DNA from: a bacterium HR37
Lineage (GTDB): Bacteria; Desulfobacterota_D; UBA1144; Nemesobacterales; CSP1-2
Direction: 5' to 3'
Assembly (NCBI GenBank): GCA_002898375.1
Contig: BEIN01000018.1
Span: 1 to 52,294, forward strand
Length of the DNA stretch: 52,294 nt
Of the stretch, positions 9,658 through 18,408 are shown piece by piece. Positions within the stretch are counted from its first letter, which is position 1; each line of letters opens with the position of its first letter. The translations under genes were made by a program, and so were the position numbers. Under the pieces are notes generated by a model. The model was not told where the DNA came from. It ran no database searches and worked only from the letters and a program-made list of their open reading frames with translations.

Positions 9658-9672
9658 CTGGTGTTTTACCTC

Positions 9673-10161
9673 CTATCTTTTAAGTAGTTTTTCCCTGAGC
9701 TTTTCTTCCACAATCTCTGGAACCATCTGCCTGACAGAGCCTCCAAGGGTTACAATCTCTTTAATGAGTGATGAGCTTATGTGTGAGTACATGCTCTCTG
9801 TAACCATAAACACCGTTTCAAGCTCTGGATAAAGGGTTTTATTTGAAAGGGCCATCTGAAGCTCGTATTCAAAATCTGATACAGTTCTCATGCCCCTTAA
9901 CACGATGTTTGTACCAACCTTTTTTGCGTACTCTACAAGCAGGCCCTCAAAGTAATCCACCTTTATCTCCGGACGATTGCGAAATATCTCGCGTATGATT
10001 TCAACCCTTTCTTCAAGGGTAAAGATGGTTTTCTTTGAAACATTGTGGGCAACGGCAACTATAATCTCATCAAACACCTTAACCCCGCGCTCGATTATGT
10101 TTATGTGCCCCTTTGTAAATGGGTCAAATGAGCCAGGGTATATGGCAACCTTTTTTCTCAT
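9673..10161 (-). CDS. coaD: Phosphopantetheine adenylyltransferase
   Basis: Fourth step of coenzyme A synthesis: transfers AMP to 4'-phosphopantetheine. The nucleotidyltransferase motif YPGSFDPFTKGH is at residues 8-19 and the C-terminal HISSSLIKEI motif is present. Length 162 aa is standard. The start codon overlaps the rsmD stop (ATGA), the usual rsmD-coaD arrangement. Confidence 0.96.
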   Translation of the reverse strand: MRKKVAIYPGSFDPFTKGHINIIERGVKVFDEIIVAVAHNVSKKTIFTLEERVEIIREIFRNRPEIKVDYFEGLLVEYAKKVGTNIVLRGMRTVSDFEYELQMALSNKTLYPELETVFMVTESMYSHISSSLIKEIVTLGGSVRQMVPEIVEEKLREKLLKR

Positions 10162-10733
10162 CTATCTGCTCTCCTGAAGAAGCTAAGCTGGGTTCCACCA
10201 AAGGGCTTTGTTACCCTGGTAAATCCCTCGGGGGTATCCTTATCCTCAAGCCGGTAGTTATGCTCGATTACGATGATTCCATCTTTTCTTAAAACACTTT
10301 CTGCTTCCCTTACCAGCTCCGAGACGCTTTTTTTTTCGTAAAGGCTGTAGGGGGGGTCTATAAATACGAGGTCAAAGGTCTTTGCGCTTCTTTTAAGCCT
10401 TTTAAGTGCCAGCCCATAATCACTACAGATAACGGTTGCCCTATCGAGAAAGCCACAGAGTGTTAGGTTTTCCCTTAGCACCCTGCAAACACTCGGGTTC
10501 TTCTCAACAAATGTTACCTTAGATGCTCCTCTGCTAAGGGCCTCTATCCCCAGGCTTCCAGAACCGGCAAACAGGTCAAGAACCTCAAAGTCGCTTATGT
10601 CTCCAAGGGTATCAAAGATAACCTTTTTCACACGGCTTGTGGTTGGACGAATGGTCCTTCCCCTGGGGACTTTAAGCTTTCTGCCCTTTACCTTACCTGT
10701 TAGCACCTGCAACACAAACTCATATACTACCAT
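10158..10733 (-). CDS. rsmD: 16S rRNA (guanine-966 N2)-methyltransferase
   Basis: SAM-dependent RNA methyltransferase. The N-terminal basic strand VTGKVKGRKLKVPRG-type segment, motif I VLDLFAGSGSLGIEAL, and the catalytic motif FIDPPY are all present. ATG 10733 adds about eight residues (MVVYEFVL) before the conserved TGKVKGR, and its ribosome binding site is poor. A GTG a few codons in is an alternative start. It is first gene of the rsmD-coaD-aminotransferase-binding protein operon. Confidence 0.93.
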   Translation of the reverse strand: MVVYEFVLQVLTGKVKGRKLKVPRGRTIRPTTSRVKKVIFDTLGDISDFEVLDLFAGSGSLGIEALSRGASKVTFVEKNPSVCRVLRENLTLCGFLDRATVICSDYGLALKRLKRSAKTFDLVFIDPPYSLYEKKSVSELVREAESVLRKDGIIVIEHNYRLEDKDTPEGFTRVTKPFGGTQLSFFRRADR

Positions 10734-10766
10734 ACCTTATGGAATCGGACAAAAAACCAGAGGCTT

Positions 10767-11546
10767 TTACTCCGCTCCCTTTAGGGTCTTTTCAAAGAAA
10801 GAAAGGGTTTTAGCCCAGGCATCCTTTGCGGCTTCCGGATTATAAGAGGGTCTTTCTTCATTGGCAAAGGCATGACCTGCGTTGGGGTATATATAGACCG
10901 TAACTTCTTTTCCAAGCTCCTTCATCGTTTTCTCAAATGCCCTTACACTGCTTACAGGTATCCCTCTATCCTCTTCTCCAAAGAAACCAAGAATGGGGGC
11001 CTTTATTCTCTTTAGCTGTTCCCTGTCTGTTATTAACCTTCCATAGTAAACAACGCATGCGGCAAGCTCAGGGCTATTTACCGCAAGTGAGAGCGAAAAC
11101 CCTCCCCCCATGCACCACCCAATTGAGCCTATCCTGTCCTTCTTAACGTTTGGAAGCGTTTTCAGGTAGGAAACTGCTGAAAGAAGATCTCTTACTGCCC
11201 GATCCTCTGGAAGACCCCTTAGAAGCTCATGGGCCTCCTCCGGGTCATCTGTTACCTTTCCACGGTATAGGTCAACAGCAAGTGTAACGTATCCTTCCTT
11301 TGCAAGCTCCCTTGCCTTCCTCTTTACCTGTTCGTTAAGACCCCACCACTCGTGTATAACAACAATTGCTGGAAAGGGGCCTTTCCCTTCGGGTACAACA
11401 AGGAAACCAGAAACCTCCTCACCATCTGAACTGTAGCTTACGGTTTTCCCTTCTGGTAGCCCTTCGGTTTCTGCCCTGCCTTTTACATGCACTGTTAACA
11501 GTACAGAAGAAAGCATAAAGGCAAAAAAGAGTGCTCTCTTTTTCAT
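10767..11546 (-). CDS. Secreted dienelactone-hydrolase family protein
   Basis: Alpha/beta hydrolase of the DLH family (259 aa). A signal peptide occupies residues 1-25 (MKKRALFFAFMLSSVLLTVHVKG). The catalytic Cys145 in IGWCMGGG is the DLH-type nucleophile, with Glu66 in the IHEWWG motif, an Asp in GEEDRG and His in NAGHAF. It should act in the periplasm. The true substrate of this widespread secreted subgroup is not known. It is separated from rsmD by 33 bp, so co-transcription is possible. Confidence 0.88.
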   Translation of the reverse strand: MKKRALFFAFMLSSVLLTVHVKGRAETEGLPEGKTVSYSSDGEEVSGFLVVPEGKGPFPAIVVIHEWWGLNEQVKRKARELAKEGYVTLAVDLYRGKVTDDPEEAHELLRGLPEDRAVRDLLSAVSYLKTLPNVKKDRIGSIGWCMGGGFSLSLAVNSPELAACVVYYGRLITDREQLKRIKAPILGFFGEEDRGIPVSSVRAFEKTMKELGKEVTVYIYPNAGHAFANEERPSYNPEAAKDAWAKTLSFFEKTLKGAE

Positions 11547-11669
11547 CTCCTCCCCTCCAAGTTTATCTAAAAAGAGTATATACTAACTGCATATTTGTTG
11601 CTATTGCTAGGAGTTTTTAAAGGTGTAGGTGTATAATATATCAAGTGCTTTATAAGGGGGGTTGGAGAG

Positions 11670-12677
11670 ATGCATGCTAGGAGAAGGCTTTTAACCTTTG
11701 TTACCTCCATACTTTTTCTGGGGGTCTTAATTGGTTGTGATGGTGGCGGCGGGGAAGAGGCTAGAACAAGCACCATAAACGGAAGGGTTACAAGCGTTTT
11801 AGCCAGGGGCTCTTTTAAGAAAGAGGGCTTTATGCTCTCTTTTGTAAAGGATATACTTGGCTTCTCAAAAAGCGCTTTTGCCCAGGGCAGTGGTGTTTCC
11901 GGTATAGAGGTTTTGGCTTTTGTAAACGGTCAGGAGGTTGACAGCGACGTTACGGATGAAGAGGGGACTTTTACGCTCTCTGTTCCCGGTGGAAGCAACG
12001 TGCTTCTTGAGTTCAGAACCGAAGAGTTTAGGGTATCTGTTGAGGTTTTTGCCCCTGAAGGTGCAACCGTTAACGTTACTGTAAGCCTTACACCTGAGGA
12101 GGCAGAGGTTGAGGAGGTGGAGGTAGCAGGGGCTATTAGGTGCGAAACAGGTGTGCTTTCCCTTTCCTTTGATGAGCTTTTAATTGAGGGAAGTGGGGAG
12201 GAAGACTGTATAAGGGTTGAGGGAAACTGTGTTCTTGATATAGAGGCAGGAAGCGTTTTGCTTAGCGGTTGTGAAAGGTGTATTGATGCAAGGGGAGAGG
12301 CAGAGCTTGTAGTAAGTACGGCAGGCGATTTTTTGTGTGAGGCCAGGGAAGATGGTATAAGATCAAGGGGTACATCCTTTGTTAGCGTGAGTGCAGGGAA
12401 CATAGTTATAAACTCCTCTCCGGAAAATGGAATAAGGGCCGAGGGTACATCAGAAACTAATCTTTTTGCAGATGGTGATATCTTTATCCTGGGTAGTGAA
12501 CATGGAATAAGGGCTGAGGGAAGTGTTTTTGTTGATGTGGATGCAGGGGGTGAGTGCACGATAGAAGGAGGTGAGAGTGCAATAAGGATTGAGGGAAATT
12601 CGGTAGTTAATACGGGAAGCTGTAATCTTATAGGTGGTATAGACGTTGATGACAACGATAACGAGGAAGAAGACTAA
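11670..12677 (+). CDS. Lipoprotein with carboxypeptidase-regulatory-like domain and six repeated beta-strand units
   Basis: A 335-aa surface or periplasmic protein of unknown function. The signal ends in a lipobox (GVLIGC, Cys near residue 24), followed by GGGG. Residues about 72-140 (SGIEVLAFVNGQEV...DEEGTFTLSVPGG) look like a CarboxypepD_reg/Ig-like fold. From about residue 175, six units of about 24 residues repeat the pattern GIRAEGTS-x-AGDI-x-GSEN, with early units carrying Cys pairs. This repeat is typical of a parallel beta-helix or stacked carbohydrate-binding fold. The C-terminus is very acidic (DVDDNDNEEED). A strong GGGGGG/GGAG site precedes ATG 11670. It sits 11 bp before cysC and opens the polysaccharide locus. 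Confidence 0.75.
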   Translation: MHARRRLLTFVTSILFLGVLIGCDGGGGEEARTSTINGRVTSVLARGSFKKEGFMLSFVKDILGFSKSAFAQGSGVSGIEVLAFVNGQEVDSDVTDEEGTFTLSVPGGSNVLLEFRTEEFRVSVEVFAPEGATVNVTVSLTPEEAEVEEVEVAGAIRCETGVLSLSFDELLIEGSGEEDCIRVEGNCVLDIEAGSVLLSGCERCIDARGEAELVVSTAGDFLCEAREDGIRSRGTSFVSVSAGNIVINSSPENGIRAEGTSETNLFADGDIFILGSEHGIRAEGSVFVDVDAGGECTIEGGESAIRIEGNSVVNTGSCNLIGGIDVDDNDNEEED

Positions 12678-12688
12678 GGAGAAGGTAA

Positions 12689-13288
12689 ATGGAGAGGTTT
12701 ATCGTTCCATCCAAACCCATTGTAACGAAGGATAAGAGGCGTGCCCTTAACGGGCATTCCTCTTTTATACTCTGGTTTACCGGGCTTCCGTGTTCTGGTA
12801 AGTCAACGCTTGCAAACACCATGGAAGAGCGTCTCTTTAGGGCCGGTATAAGAACGTATGTACTCGATGGGGATAACATAAGGACAGGGCTTAACAGGGA
12901 CCTTGGTTTCTCCAGAGAAGACAGGGAAGAGAACATAAGAAGAATAGGGGAGGTTGCAAGGCTCTTTGTAGATGCCGGGGTTGTGGTTTTAACCGCTTTT
13001 GTATCCCCCTATAGAAAAGACAGGGAGATGGTAAGGGGGCTTGTTGAAGAGGGTGAGTTCATAGAGGTTTACGTTAAGTGTCCGCTTGAGGTATGTGAGA
13101 GGAGGGATGTAAAAGGGATGTATGAAAAGGCACGAAAGGGAATTATAAAGCAGTTTACGGGTATAGACGACCCATATGAGGAGCCGGAGAATCCTGAGAT
13201 AGTTGTTGAGACGGACAGGCTAAGTGTTGAGCAGTGCGTTGAAGCAATTTGGGATTACCTTAGGAGAAACAAAAAGCTTGTTCTTTAA
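12689..13288 (+). CDS. cysC: Adenylylsulfate (APS) kinase
   Basis: Phosphorylates APS to PAPS, the sulfate donor. The P-loop GLPCSGKST is at residues 32-40, followed by LDGDNIRTGLNRDLGFS and the conserved FVSPYRKDRE and RDVKGMYEKARKG segments. Length 199 aa is normal for a stand-alone CysC. No ATP sulfurylase gene is in the window. Its position between polysaccharide genes suggests that PAPS is for sulfating the polymer, but no sulfotransferase is recognisable here, so this is inference. Confidence 0.92.
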   Translation: MERFIVPSKPIVTKDKRRALNGHSSFILWFTGLPCSGKSTLANTMEERLFRAGIRTYVLDGDNIRTGLNRDLGFSREDREENIRRIGEVARLFVDAGVVVLTAFVSPYRKDREMVRGLVEEGEFIEVYVKCPLEVCERRDVKGMYEKARKGIIKQFTGIDDPYEEPENPEIVVETDRLSVEQCVEAIWDYLRRNKKLVL

Positions 13289-13303
13289 AGGAGGAGAGAA
13301 GAG

Positions 13304-14281
13304 ATGAGAAAAAGGGTTCTTGTTACGGGTGGTGCGGGTTTTATAGGTTCTCATCTGTGTGAGAGGCTTCTTGAAGAGGGTTGTGAGGTAATTTGCGTTG
13401 ATAACTTCTTTACGGGAACAAAAGACAACATAAAACACCTGTTTGGTAACCCCTATTTTGAGTTTATAAGGCATGACATATGCTTTCCACTGTATGTGGA
13501 GGTTGATGAGATTTACAACCTTGCCTGTCCTGCCTCTCCAGTTCACTATCGTTTTGACCCCGTTCAGACAACAAAGGTAAATGTGCTTGGCTCAATAAAC
13601 ATGCTTGGTCTTGCAAAGCGGCTTAAGATAAGGATATTTCAGGCATCCACAAGTGAGGTCTATGGAAACCCAAGTGTTCATCCCCAGCCTGAGTCCTACT
13701 GGGGAAACGTAAACCCCATCGGGCCAAGGGCCTGTTACGATGAGGGTAAAAGGTGTGCAGAAACCCTATTTTTTGACTACCATCGCCAGCACGGAATAGA
13801 CATAAAGGTTGCAAGGATCTTTAACACCTATGGGCCAAGGATGCACCCAAACGATGGACGTGTGGTAAGTAACTTTATAGTTCAGGCCCTCAAAAACGAG
13901 GATATAACGGTATACGGGGATGGCTCCCAAACACGCTCATTCTGCTATGTGGATGACACAGTTGAGGGTATTATCCGAATGATGAATACCCCTCGAGGGT
14001 TTACAGGCCCTGTAAACATAGGTAACCCGGAAGAGGTAACCATTCTTGAGCTTGCAAGGCTAATAATTGATATCTGTGGCTCAAGGTCAAAGGTTGTCTT
14101 TATGCCGCTTCCGGAGGATGACCCTGTAAGGAGAAGACCTGATATAACGCTTGCCGTTAAAAAACTTGGCTGGAAGCCAAGGGTTGGGCTTGAGGCTGGC
14201 CTTAAAAAGACAATAGAGTACTTTGAAAAGGTAATATCTACAACGGGTTATGATTTTAAAAAGGGGATTGACATAGGTTGA
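13304..14281 (+). CDS. UDP-glucuronate decarboxylase (UDP-xylose synthase)
   Basis: NAD-dependent short-chain dehydrogenase-type enzyme that makes UDP-xylose from UDP-glucuronate. GGAGFIGSH (residues 9-17) binds NAD. The family-specific segment [12 protein letters not shown] and catalytic Tyr145/Lys149 in CYDEGKR are present, as is RSFCYVDD. The single-domain length of 325 aa matches Uxs rather than ArnA. It has an AAAGGAGG site and lies 15 bp after cysC in the same operon. Confidence 0.92.
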   Translation: MRKRVLVTGGAGFIGSHLCERLLEEGCEVICVDNFFTGTKDNIKHLFGNPYFEFIRHDICFPLYVEVDEIYNLACPASPVHYRFDPVQTTKVNVLGSINMLGLAKRLKIRIFQASTSEVYGNPSVHPQPESYWGNVNPIGPRACYDEGKRCAETLFFDYHRQHGIDIKVARIFNTYGPRMHPNDGRVVSNFIVQALKNEDITVYGDGSQTRSFCYVDDTVEGIIRMMNTPRGFTGPVNIGNPEEVTILELARLIIDICGSRSKVVFMPLPEDDPVRRRPDITLAVKKLGWKPRVGLEAGLKKTIEYFEKVISTTGYDFKKGIDIG

Positions 14282-14330
14282 TTATGGTGGTTTAATTTAG
14301 ATTATTACAGCAAAAGGAGGAATGGGGAGT

Positions 14331-15047
14331 ATGATGAAAAGACCAAGTCCTTTTTACCTCCTTTTTTTAATTATCCCTTTCCTAAGCTTTACCTCTCTAG
14401 ATGCTGCTACCATTCTTGGAAGGGTTGCCGTTTATAGCTCCCCTTCGAATATGGAGACGTATCCGCTCCTTTCGGGTAACAGGGTAAGCTACAAACACAG
14501 AGCAATCATAAAGGTTAGGGGTGGAACGCTTGTTGCCGAAGAGGGTACCTCACTTTTACCCGTTGATGAGGGAGAGCGTATTGGTTTCGGGATCGAAAAG
14601 GGAAAGCTCTATTTCAAGATACTTCCGGGTAAAGGGGCTCTCTCCTTTAAAACCGCACATGGTGAGTTTCTTACCCCCAGGGTAGCCAGGGCAAGTGTGG
14701 GTGGCATTGAGGGTGGTATTGCTGTGGATGATAACTCAACGGTGGTTGAGCTCTCTGAAGGATCACTTGATGTGGTTGTTCCTAAAGAGGGGATAAAGGT
14801 GGTAAAGATTAGCGATGGCAGGTCGGTTAGCCTAAGCCCTTATGAAACCATAAGGGTAGAGGCTGGTGAGAGGCTTCTTTTAGCACAGGCAGAGCTTGCT
14901 CAAGCAGAGCTTGGAGCCGAAGCTGCAGGTGGCTTTAGCTGGAGCTTGCTTCCCGTTATTATTCTTCCTCCTGCCTTATTTGGTGGAGGGCTTATAATAG
15001 GTTTTTCTCTCGACGGAAAGGCAAGCCCTGTAAAGCAAGGAGAGTAG
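14331..15047 (+). CDS. FecR-domain secreted protein
   Basis: A signal peptide (FYLLFLIIPFLSFTSLDA) precedes a FecR-like beta-sandwich with the GTLVAEEGTSLLPVDEGERIGFGIEKGKLYFKI and TPRVARASVGGIEGGIAVDDNSTVVELSEGSLDV pattern. A hydrophobic segment near the C-terminus (LLPVIILPPALFGGGLIIGF) may anchor it. FecR-domain proteins of this kind are frequent in polysaccharide export loci. No sigma factor or TonB receptor is nearby, so iron signalling is unlikely. ATG 14331 is chosen over ATG 14322 because the AAGGAGG at 14314-14320 is only one base from the latter. Confidence 0.72.
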   Translation: MMKRPSPFYLLFLIIPFLSFTSLDAATILGRVAVYSSPSNMETYPLLSGNRVSYKHRAIIKVRGGTLVAEEGTSLLPVDEGERIGFGIEKGKLYFKILPGKGALSFKTAHGEFLTPRVARASVGGIEGGIAVDDNSTVVELSEGSLDVVVPKEGIKVVKISDGRSVSLSPYETIRVEAGERLLLAQAELAQAELGAEAAGGFSWSLLPVIILPPALFGGGLIIGFSLDGKASPVKQGE

Positions 15048-15075
15048 GAAAATCCGCTAACCTTAAAAGGGGGCT

Positions 15076-16095
15076 ATGGATAGGGGTATAAAGAGGTGTT
15101 TCCTTATCACCTGGTTTGTGTCTTTAGTGTGGGGATGCGGCGGAGTTCAGGCTCCACCTCTTCCCTCTTCTTACGTTGATGCGGGTCGCTCCCAGGAGAT
15201 TAAAGAGCTTAACTCAAAGCTCATTGCACAGGGTCTACACTCTGCTATAAACCCTGCTGACTACCTTATAGGTCCTGGGGATCTGCTTGAGATAAAGGTG
15301 TTTGAATCGGAAAAGCTTACAAGCCTTGTGCGTGTAAGCTCAAGGGGGGAGATAACGCTTCCCCTTCTTGGGAGCGTCCATGTGGATGGGATGACAGCAA
15401 GGGAAACTGAGGTAAAGATAGAGAATCTCCTCAGGGAAGGAGGGTACATAAGGGATCCCCACGTAAGCGTGTTTGTAAAGGAGCACAGAAGCAAGGTGGT
15501 CTCTGTTGTTGGCTATGTAAAGGAGCCCGGTACTTACGAGCTTATTGGAAGACAGACCCTTCTTGATGTACTTGCTGCAGCAAAGGGTCTGGATGATAAG
15601 GCTGGAAGAACGGTTTACCTTACAAGAACCGAGGAGGACGGAAGAAAGCAAGCTTACATAGTTGATATAGAGGAGATGCTTTTAAACGGGAACATGGATA
15701 TAAACCTTGTTCTCAAGCCAGGGGACGTTGTGTATGTTCCCGAGGCTGGAACGGTGTTTGTAGAGGGGGCTGTAAGGAAACCGGGCTCCTTCCAGATAGA
15801 GGAGGGAAGTACAACGGTAAGCCAGAGCATCGCAATGGCTGGTGGGCCCTCTGTCTATGCGGACACAGGAAACGTAAAGCTCATCCGCTATCTGGGTAAC
15901 GGTAAGAGGGAGGTTATAGAGCTTAACCTTGGGGATATTCAAAACGGCAGGGCCGAAGACCCTGTTGTTAAAGACCGCGACACCATAGTGGTTGGCGTAA
16001 ACAACGCAAAGAGGCTCCTTTACGGGCTCCGCCTGAACATGCTATTTGGGCTTATAGGTATAGGATACGACCCACCGGAAAGGTATAGCTACTAG
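15076..16095 (+). CDS. Wza-type polysaccharide export lipoprotein
   Basis: Outer-membrane export channel subunit. The lipobox VWGC places the lipidated Cys at 21. A Poly_export domain follows (YLIGPGDLLEIKVFESEKL...GEITLPLLGSVHVDGMTARE), then two SLBB-type domains beginning near VVGYVKEPGTYELIG and VFVEGAVRKPGSFQIE. It ends GYDPPERYSY without a long amphipathic helix, so pore detail may differ from E. coli Wza (about 380 aa, compared with 339 here). It is directly upstream of the Wzc-type kinase, the normal pairing. Confidence 0.9.
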   Translation: MDRGIKRCFLITWFVSLVWGCGGVQAPPLPSSYVDAGRSQEIKELNSKLIAQGLHSAINPADYLIGPGDLLEIKVFESEKLTSLVRVSSRGEITLPLLGSVHVDGMTARETEVKIENLLREGGYIRDPHVSVFVKEHRSKVVSVVGYVKEPGTYELIGRQTLLDVLAAAKGLDDKAGRTVYLTRTEEDGRKQAYIVDIEEMLLNGNMDINLVLKPGDVVYVPEAGTVFVEGAVRKPGSFQIEEGSTTVSQSIAMAGGPSVYADTGNVKLIRYLGNGKREVIELNLGDIQNGRAEDPVVKDRDTIVVGVNNAKRLLYGLRLNMLFGLIGIGYDPPERYSY

Positions 16096-16110
16096 TCTTG
16101 GAGGGTAGTT

Positions 16111-18408
16111 GTGAAGGAAGGTGAAGGCCAAGAAAACAATAAAAGGGCACTCGAAGAGTACAGGGGAAGAGAGTCCTCACTCTCAACCTACTTTCAAAGG
16201 GACTACCACTACGAGGATACCCGTCTTGAGGATGAGCTAAACCTTAAAGACTACCTGGATATCCTCTTAAGGAGAAAGTGGATTGTTGTTTCCTGTCTTT
16301 TGATAACCGTTGTTACAACCACCATTGCATCCCTTGTTATGACAAAGATATACAGGGCAGAGGCGATAATAGAGATAGCACCTGAGAACCCGAAGATAAC
16401 GGCTTTTGAGGAGGTTGTTGAGGTTGAGGCAAAGCAGGATGAGTTCTATGAGACCCAGTACAGGCTTATAAAGAGTAAAACCCTTGCAAAGAGGGTGGTT
16501 GAAGCCCTTGGCCTTGAAAAACATCCCGAGTTCGCACCAGAGGATGAAAAACCGGGCTTTCTTGCCCTTGCCAGAACCACCTTTGCGGAGCTTTTCTCCT
16601 TAGATGGTGATGGGAAGGTGGACCCAAGTGAGAGGGTAAGAGAGGAGCAGGCAAGGGAAGAGAACCTTGTAAGTGCTTTTCTTGACAGGGTTAGTGTTTC
16701 CCCTGAAAGGAAATCAAGGCTTGTTCGTGTAAGCTTTGAGAGTTCAGACCCTGAGCTCTCTGCACGTGCTGTAAACACGCTTATCGATAAGTACATAGAG
16801 TGGGTTCTTGAGAGAAAGATAGAGGCTACAAAGTCAGCAAGGGAGTTTCTTGAAAGGCAGCTAAGGGAGGTAAAGGCAAAGCTTGAGAGGGCTGAGGAGG
16901 AGTTAAGCGCCTTTGCAAAGGGGGCAGATATCGTATCACTTGATGAGAAGCTAAACCTTACCCTAAAGCAGCTTGCCGAGCTAAATGAGGCCCTTTCAAA
17001 GGCTGAAACCGAGAGGCTTTCAAAAGAGGCACTCTACAGGGAGGTTAAACAGGGAAACTACGAGTACCTTCCTCAGGTGATAGGTGACCCCTCCATTCAG
17101 GCACTGAGGGAGGAGTACACCAGGTTAAGGTCACAGTATGACAACCTCTCCGTTATATACGGGCCAAACTATCCGGATGTTAAGCAGATTGGGGCTCAGA
17201 TTCAGAGGGTTGAGAAGGAGATAGGCCGCAGGATAAACGGTATCGTTGAGAGCATAAGGAAGGACTATCAGGCAGCCCTTACCAAGGAGAAGCTTCTTAG
17301 GCAGAGGGCTGAGGAGCAGAAGAGGCTTGTTACGGAGCTTAACGATAAGGCCATACAGTACAGGATACTTGAGAGGGAGGTTGAAACCAACAAATCAATC
17401 TACCAGAGCCTGCTTCAGAGGCTTAAGGAAACGGAGGTAACCTCCGGGATAAAGGTTACAAACATTCAGGTTGTGGACTATGCATCTGTTCCCTTTTTCC
17501 CCTATAGACCCAATATAAAACTAAACGTTCTCCTTGCCCTTGTGCTCGGGCTTGCAGCCGGCTGCTCTCTTGCGTTTGTGCTTGAGCACTTTGACAACAC
17601 CATAAAGGATGAAGAAGACATAAAAAGGCGGTTTTCCTTTCTGCCCTTTCTCGGTGTTGTTCCCCTTGCCGCTGAGGGAGAAACCGAGATTGAGAAGATC
17701 TCCTATAAGAACCCAAAGTCCCTTATCTCTGAGGCCTTTAGGGTTATAAGAACCTCTCTTCTTTACTCCTCTGCAGAGCACCCGCCAAGGTCAATTCTTG
17801 TTACAAGCTCCCAGCCTCTTGAGGGAAAAACAACCTCCGCCTCCAATCTTGCCCTATCCATTATACAGTCAGGGCTTAAGGTAGCTCTTTTGGATGCAGA
17901 CCTTAGAAAGCCAAGACTCCACAAGGTTTTTCTTAACGGAAACACGCCCTTTGGACTTAGCTCCTACCTTGTTGGAAGGATTGAGCTTCAGGGGATTATA
18001 TACCATACGGAGATAGAGGGCCTTGACCTTATACCGGCAGGTCCCATCCCACCAAACCCGGCAGAGCTTCTTGGATCAAACAGGATGAAAGAGCTTGTAG
18101 AGTGTCTTCTTGAGGAATACGACCACGTTATCATAGATGGGCCTCCAGTTATAGGTATTGCCGACTCAAGGCTTCTTTGCCGTATTGTGGATGGGGTCTT
18201 GCTTGTTACAAGCCTTGGTATAACGCAGAGAAGCGCACTTAGGAGCTGTGTTGAGGAGCTCTTAAGGGTAAGGGGAAAGATAGTTGGAACCATAGTAAAC
18301 AGGTTTGAATCCAAAAAGGGCAAGTATGGATATAGCTACTATTACTACTATGGTGGTGAAGAAAACAGGGAAAGAAAAAGGCTTCGTCCCCGCTCTAATC
18401 GTTCTTAG
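16111..18408 (+). CDS. Wzc-type polysaccharide co-polymerase and bacterial tyrosine autokinase
   Basis: Inner-membrane chain-length regulator fused to a BY-kinase (765 aa). TM1 is at about residues 56-76 and TM2 at about 471-492, flanking a long periplasmic coiled-coil region. The cytoplasmic kinase has Walker A PLEGKTTSAS (about 569-578), Walker A' LLDADLRKPRLHK and Walker B HVIIDGPPV. A C-terminal tyrosine cluster (YGYSYYYYYGGEE) is the expected autophosphorylation tail that controls export. Start is GTG 16111. Its 3' end overlaps the next gene. Confidence 0.92.
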   Translation: MKEGEGQENNKRALEEYRGRESSLSTYFQRDYHYEDTRLEDELNLKDYLDILLRRKWIVVSCLLITVVTTTIASLVMTKIYRAEAIIEIAPENPKITAFEEVVEVEAKQDEFYETQYRLIKSKTLAKRVVEALGLEKHPEFAPEDEKPGFLALARTTFAELFSLDGDGKVDPSERVREEQAREENLVSAFLDRVSVSPERKSRLVRVSFESSDPELSARAVNTLIDKYIEWVLERKIEATKSAREFLERQLREVKAKLERAEEELSAFAKGADIVSLDEKLNLTLKQLAELNEALSKAETERLSKEALYREVKQGNYEYLPQVIGDPSIQALREEYTRLRSQYDNLSVIYGPNYPDVKQIGAQIQRVEKEIGRRINGIVESIRKDYQAALTKEKLLRQRAEEQKRLVTELNDKAIQYRILEREVETNKSIYQSLLQRLKETEVTSGIKVTNIQVVDYASVPFFPYRPNIKLNVLLALVLGLAAGCSLAFVLEHFDNTIKDEEDIKRRFSFLPFLGVVPLAAEGETEIEKISYKNPKSLISEAFRVIRTSLLYSSAEHPPRSILVTSSQPLEGKTTSASNLALSIIQSGLKVALLDADLRKPRLHKVFLNGNTPFGLSSYLVGRIELQGIIYHTEIEGLDLIPAGPIPPNPAELLGSNRMKELVECLLEEYDHVIIDGPPVIGIADSRLLCRIVDGVLLVTSLGITQRSALRSCVEELLRVRGKIVGTIVNRFESKKGKYGYSYYYYYGGEENRERKRLRPRSNRS

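Noticed and set aside
11930-12655. 241-aa minus-strand frame opposite the repeat lipoprotein
   Set aside because: Ser/Pro-rich antisense of a repetitive coding sequence. The plus strand has a signal peptide, lipobox and ribosome binding site.
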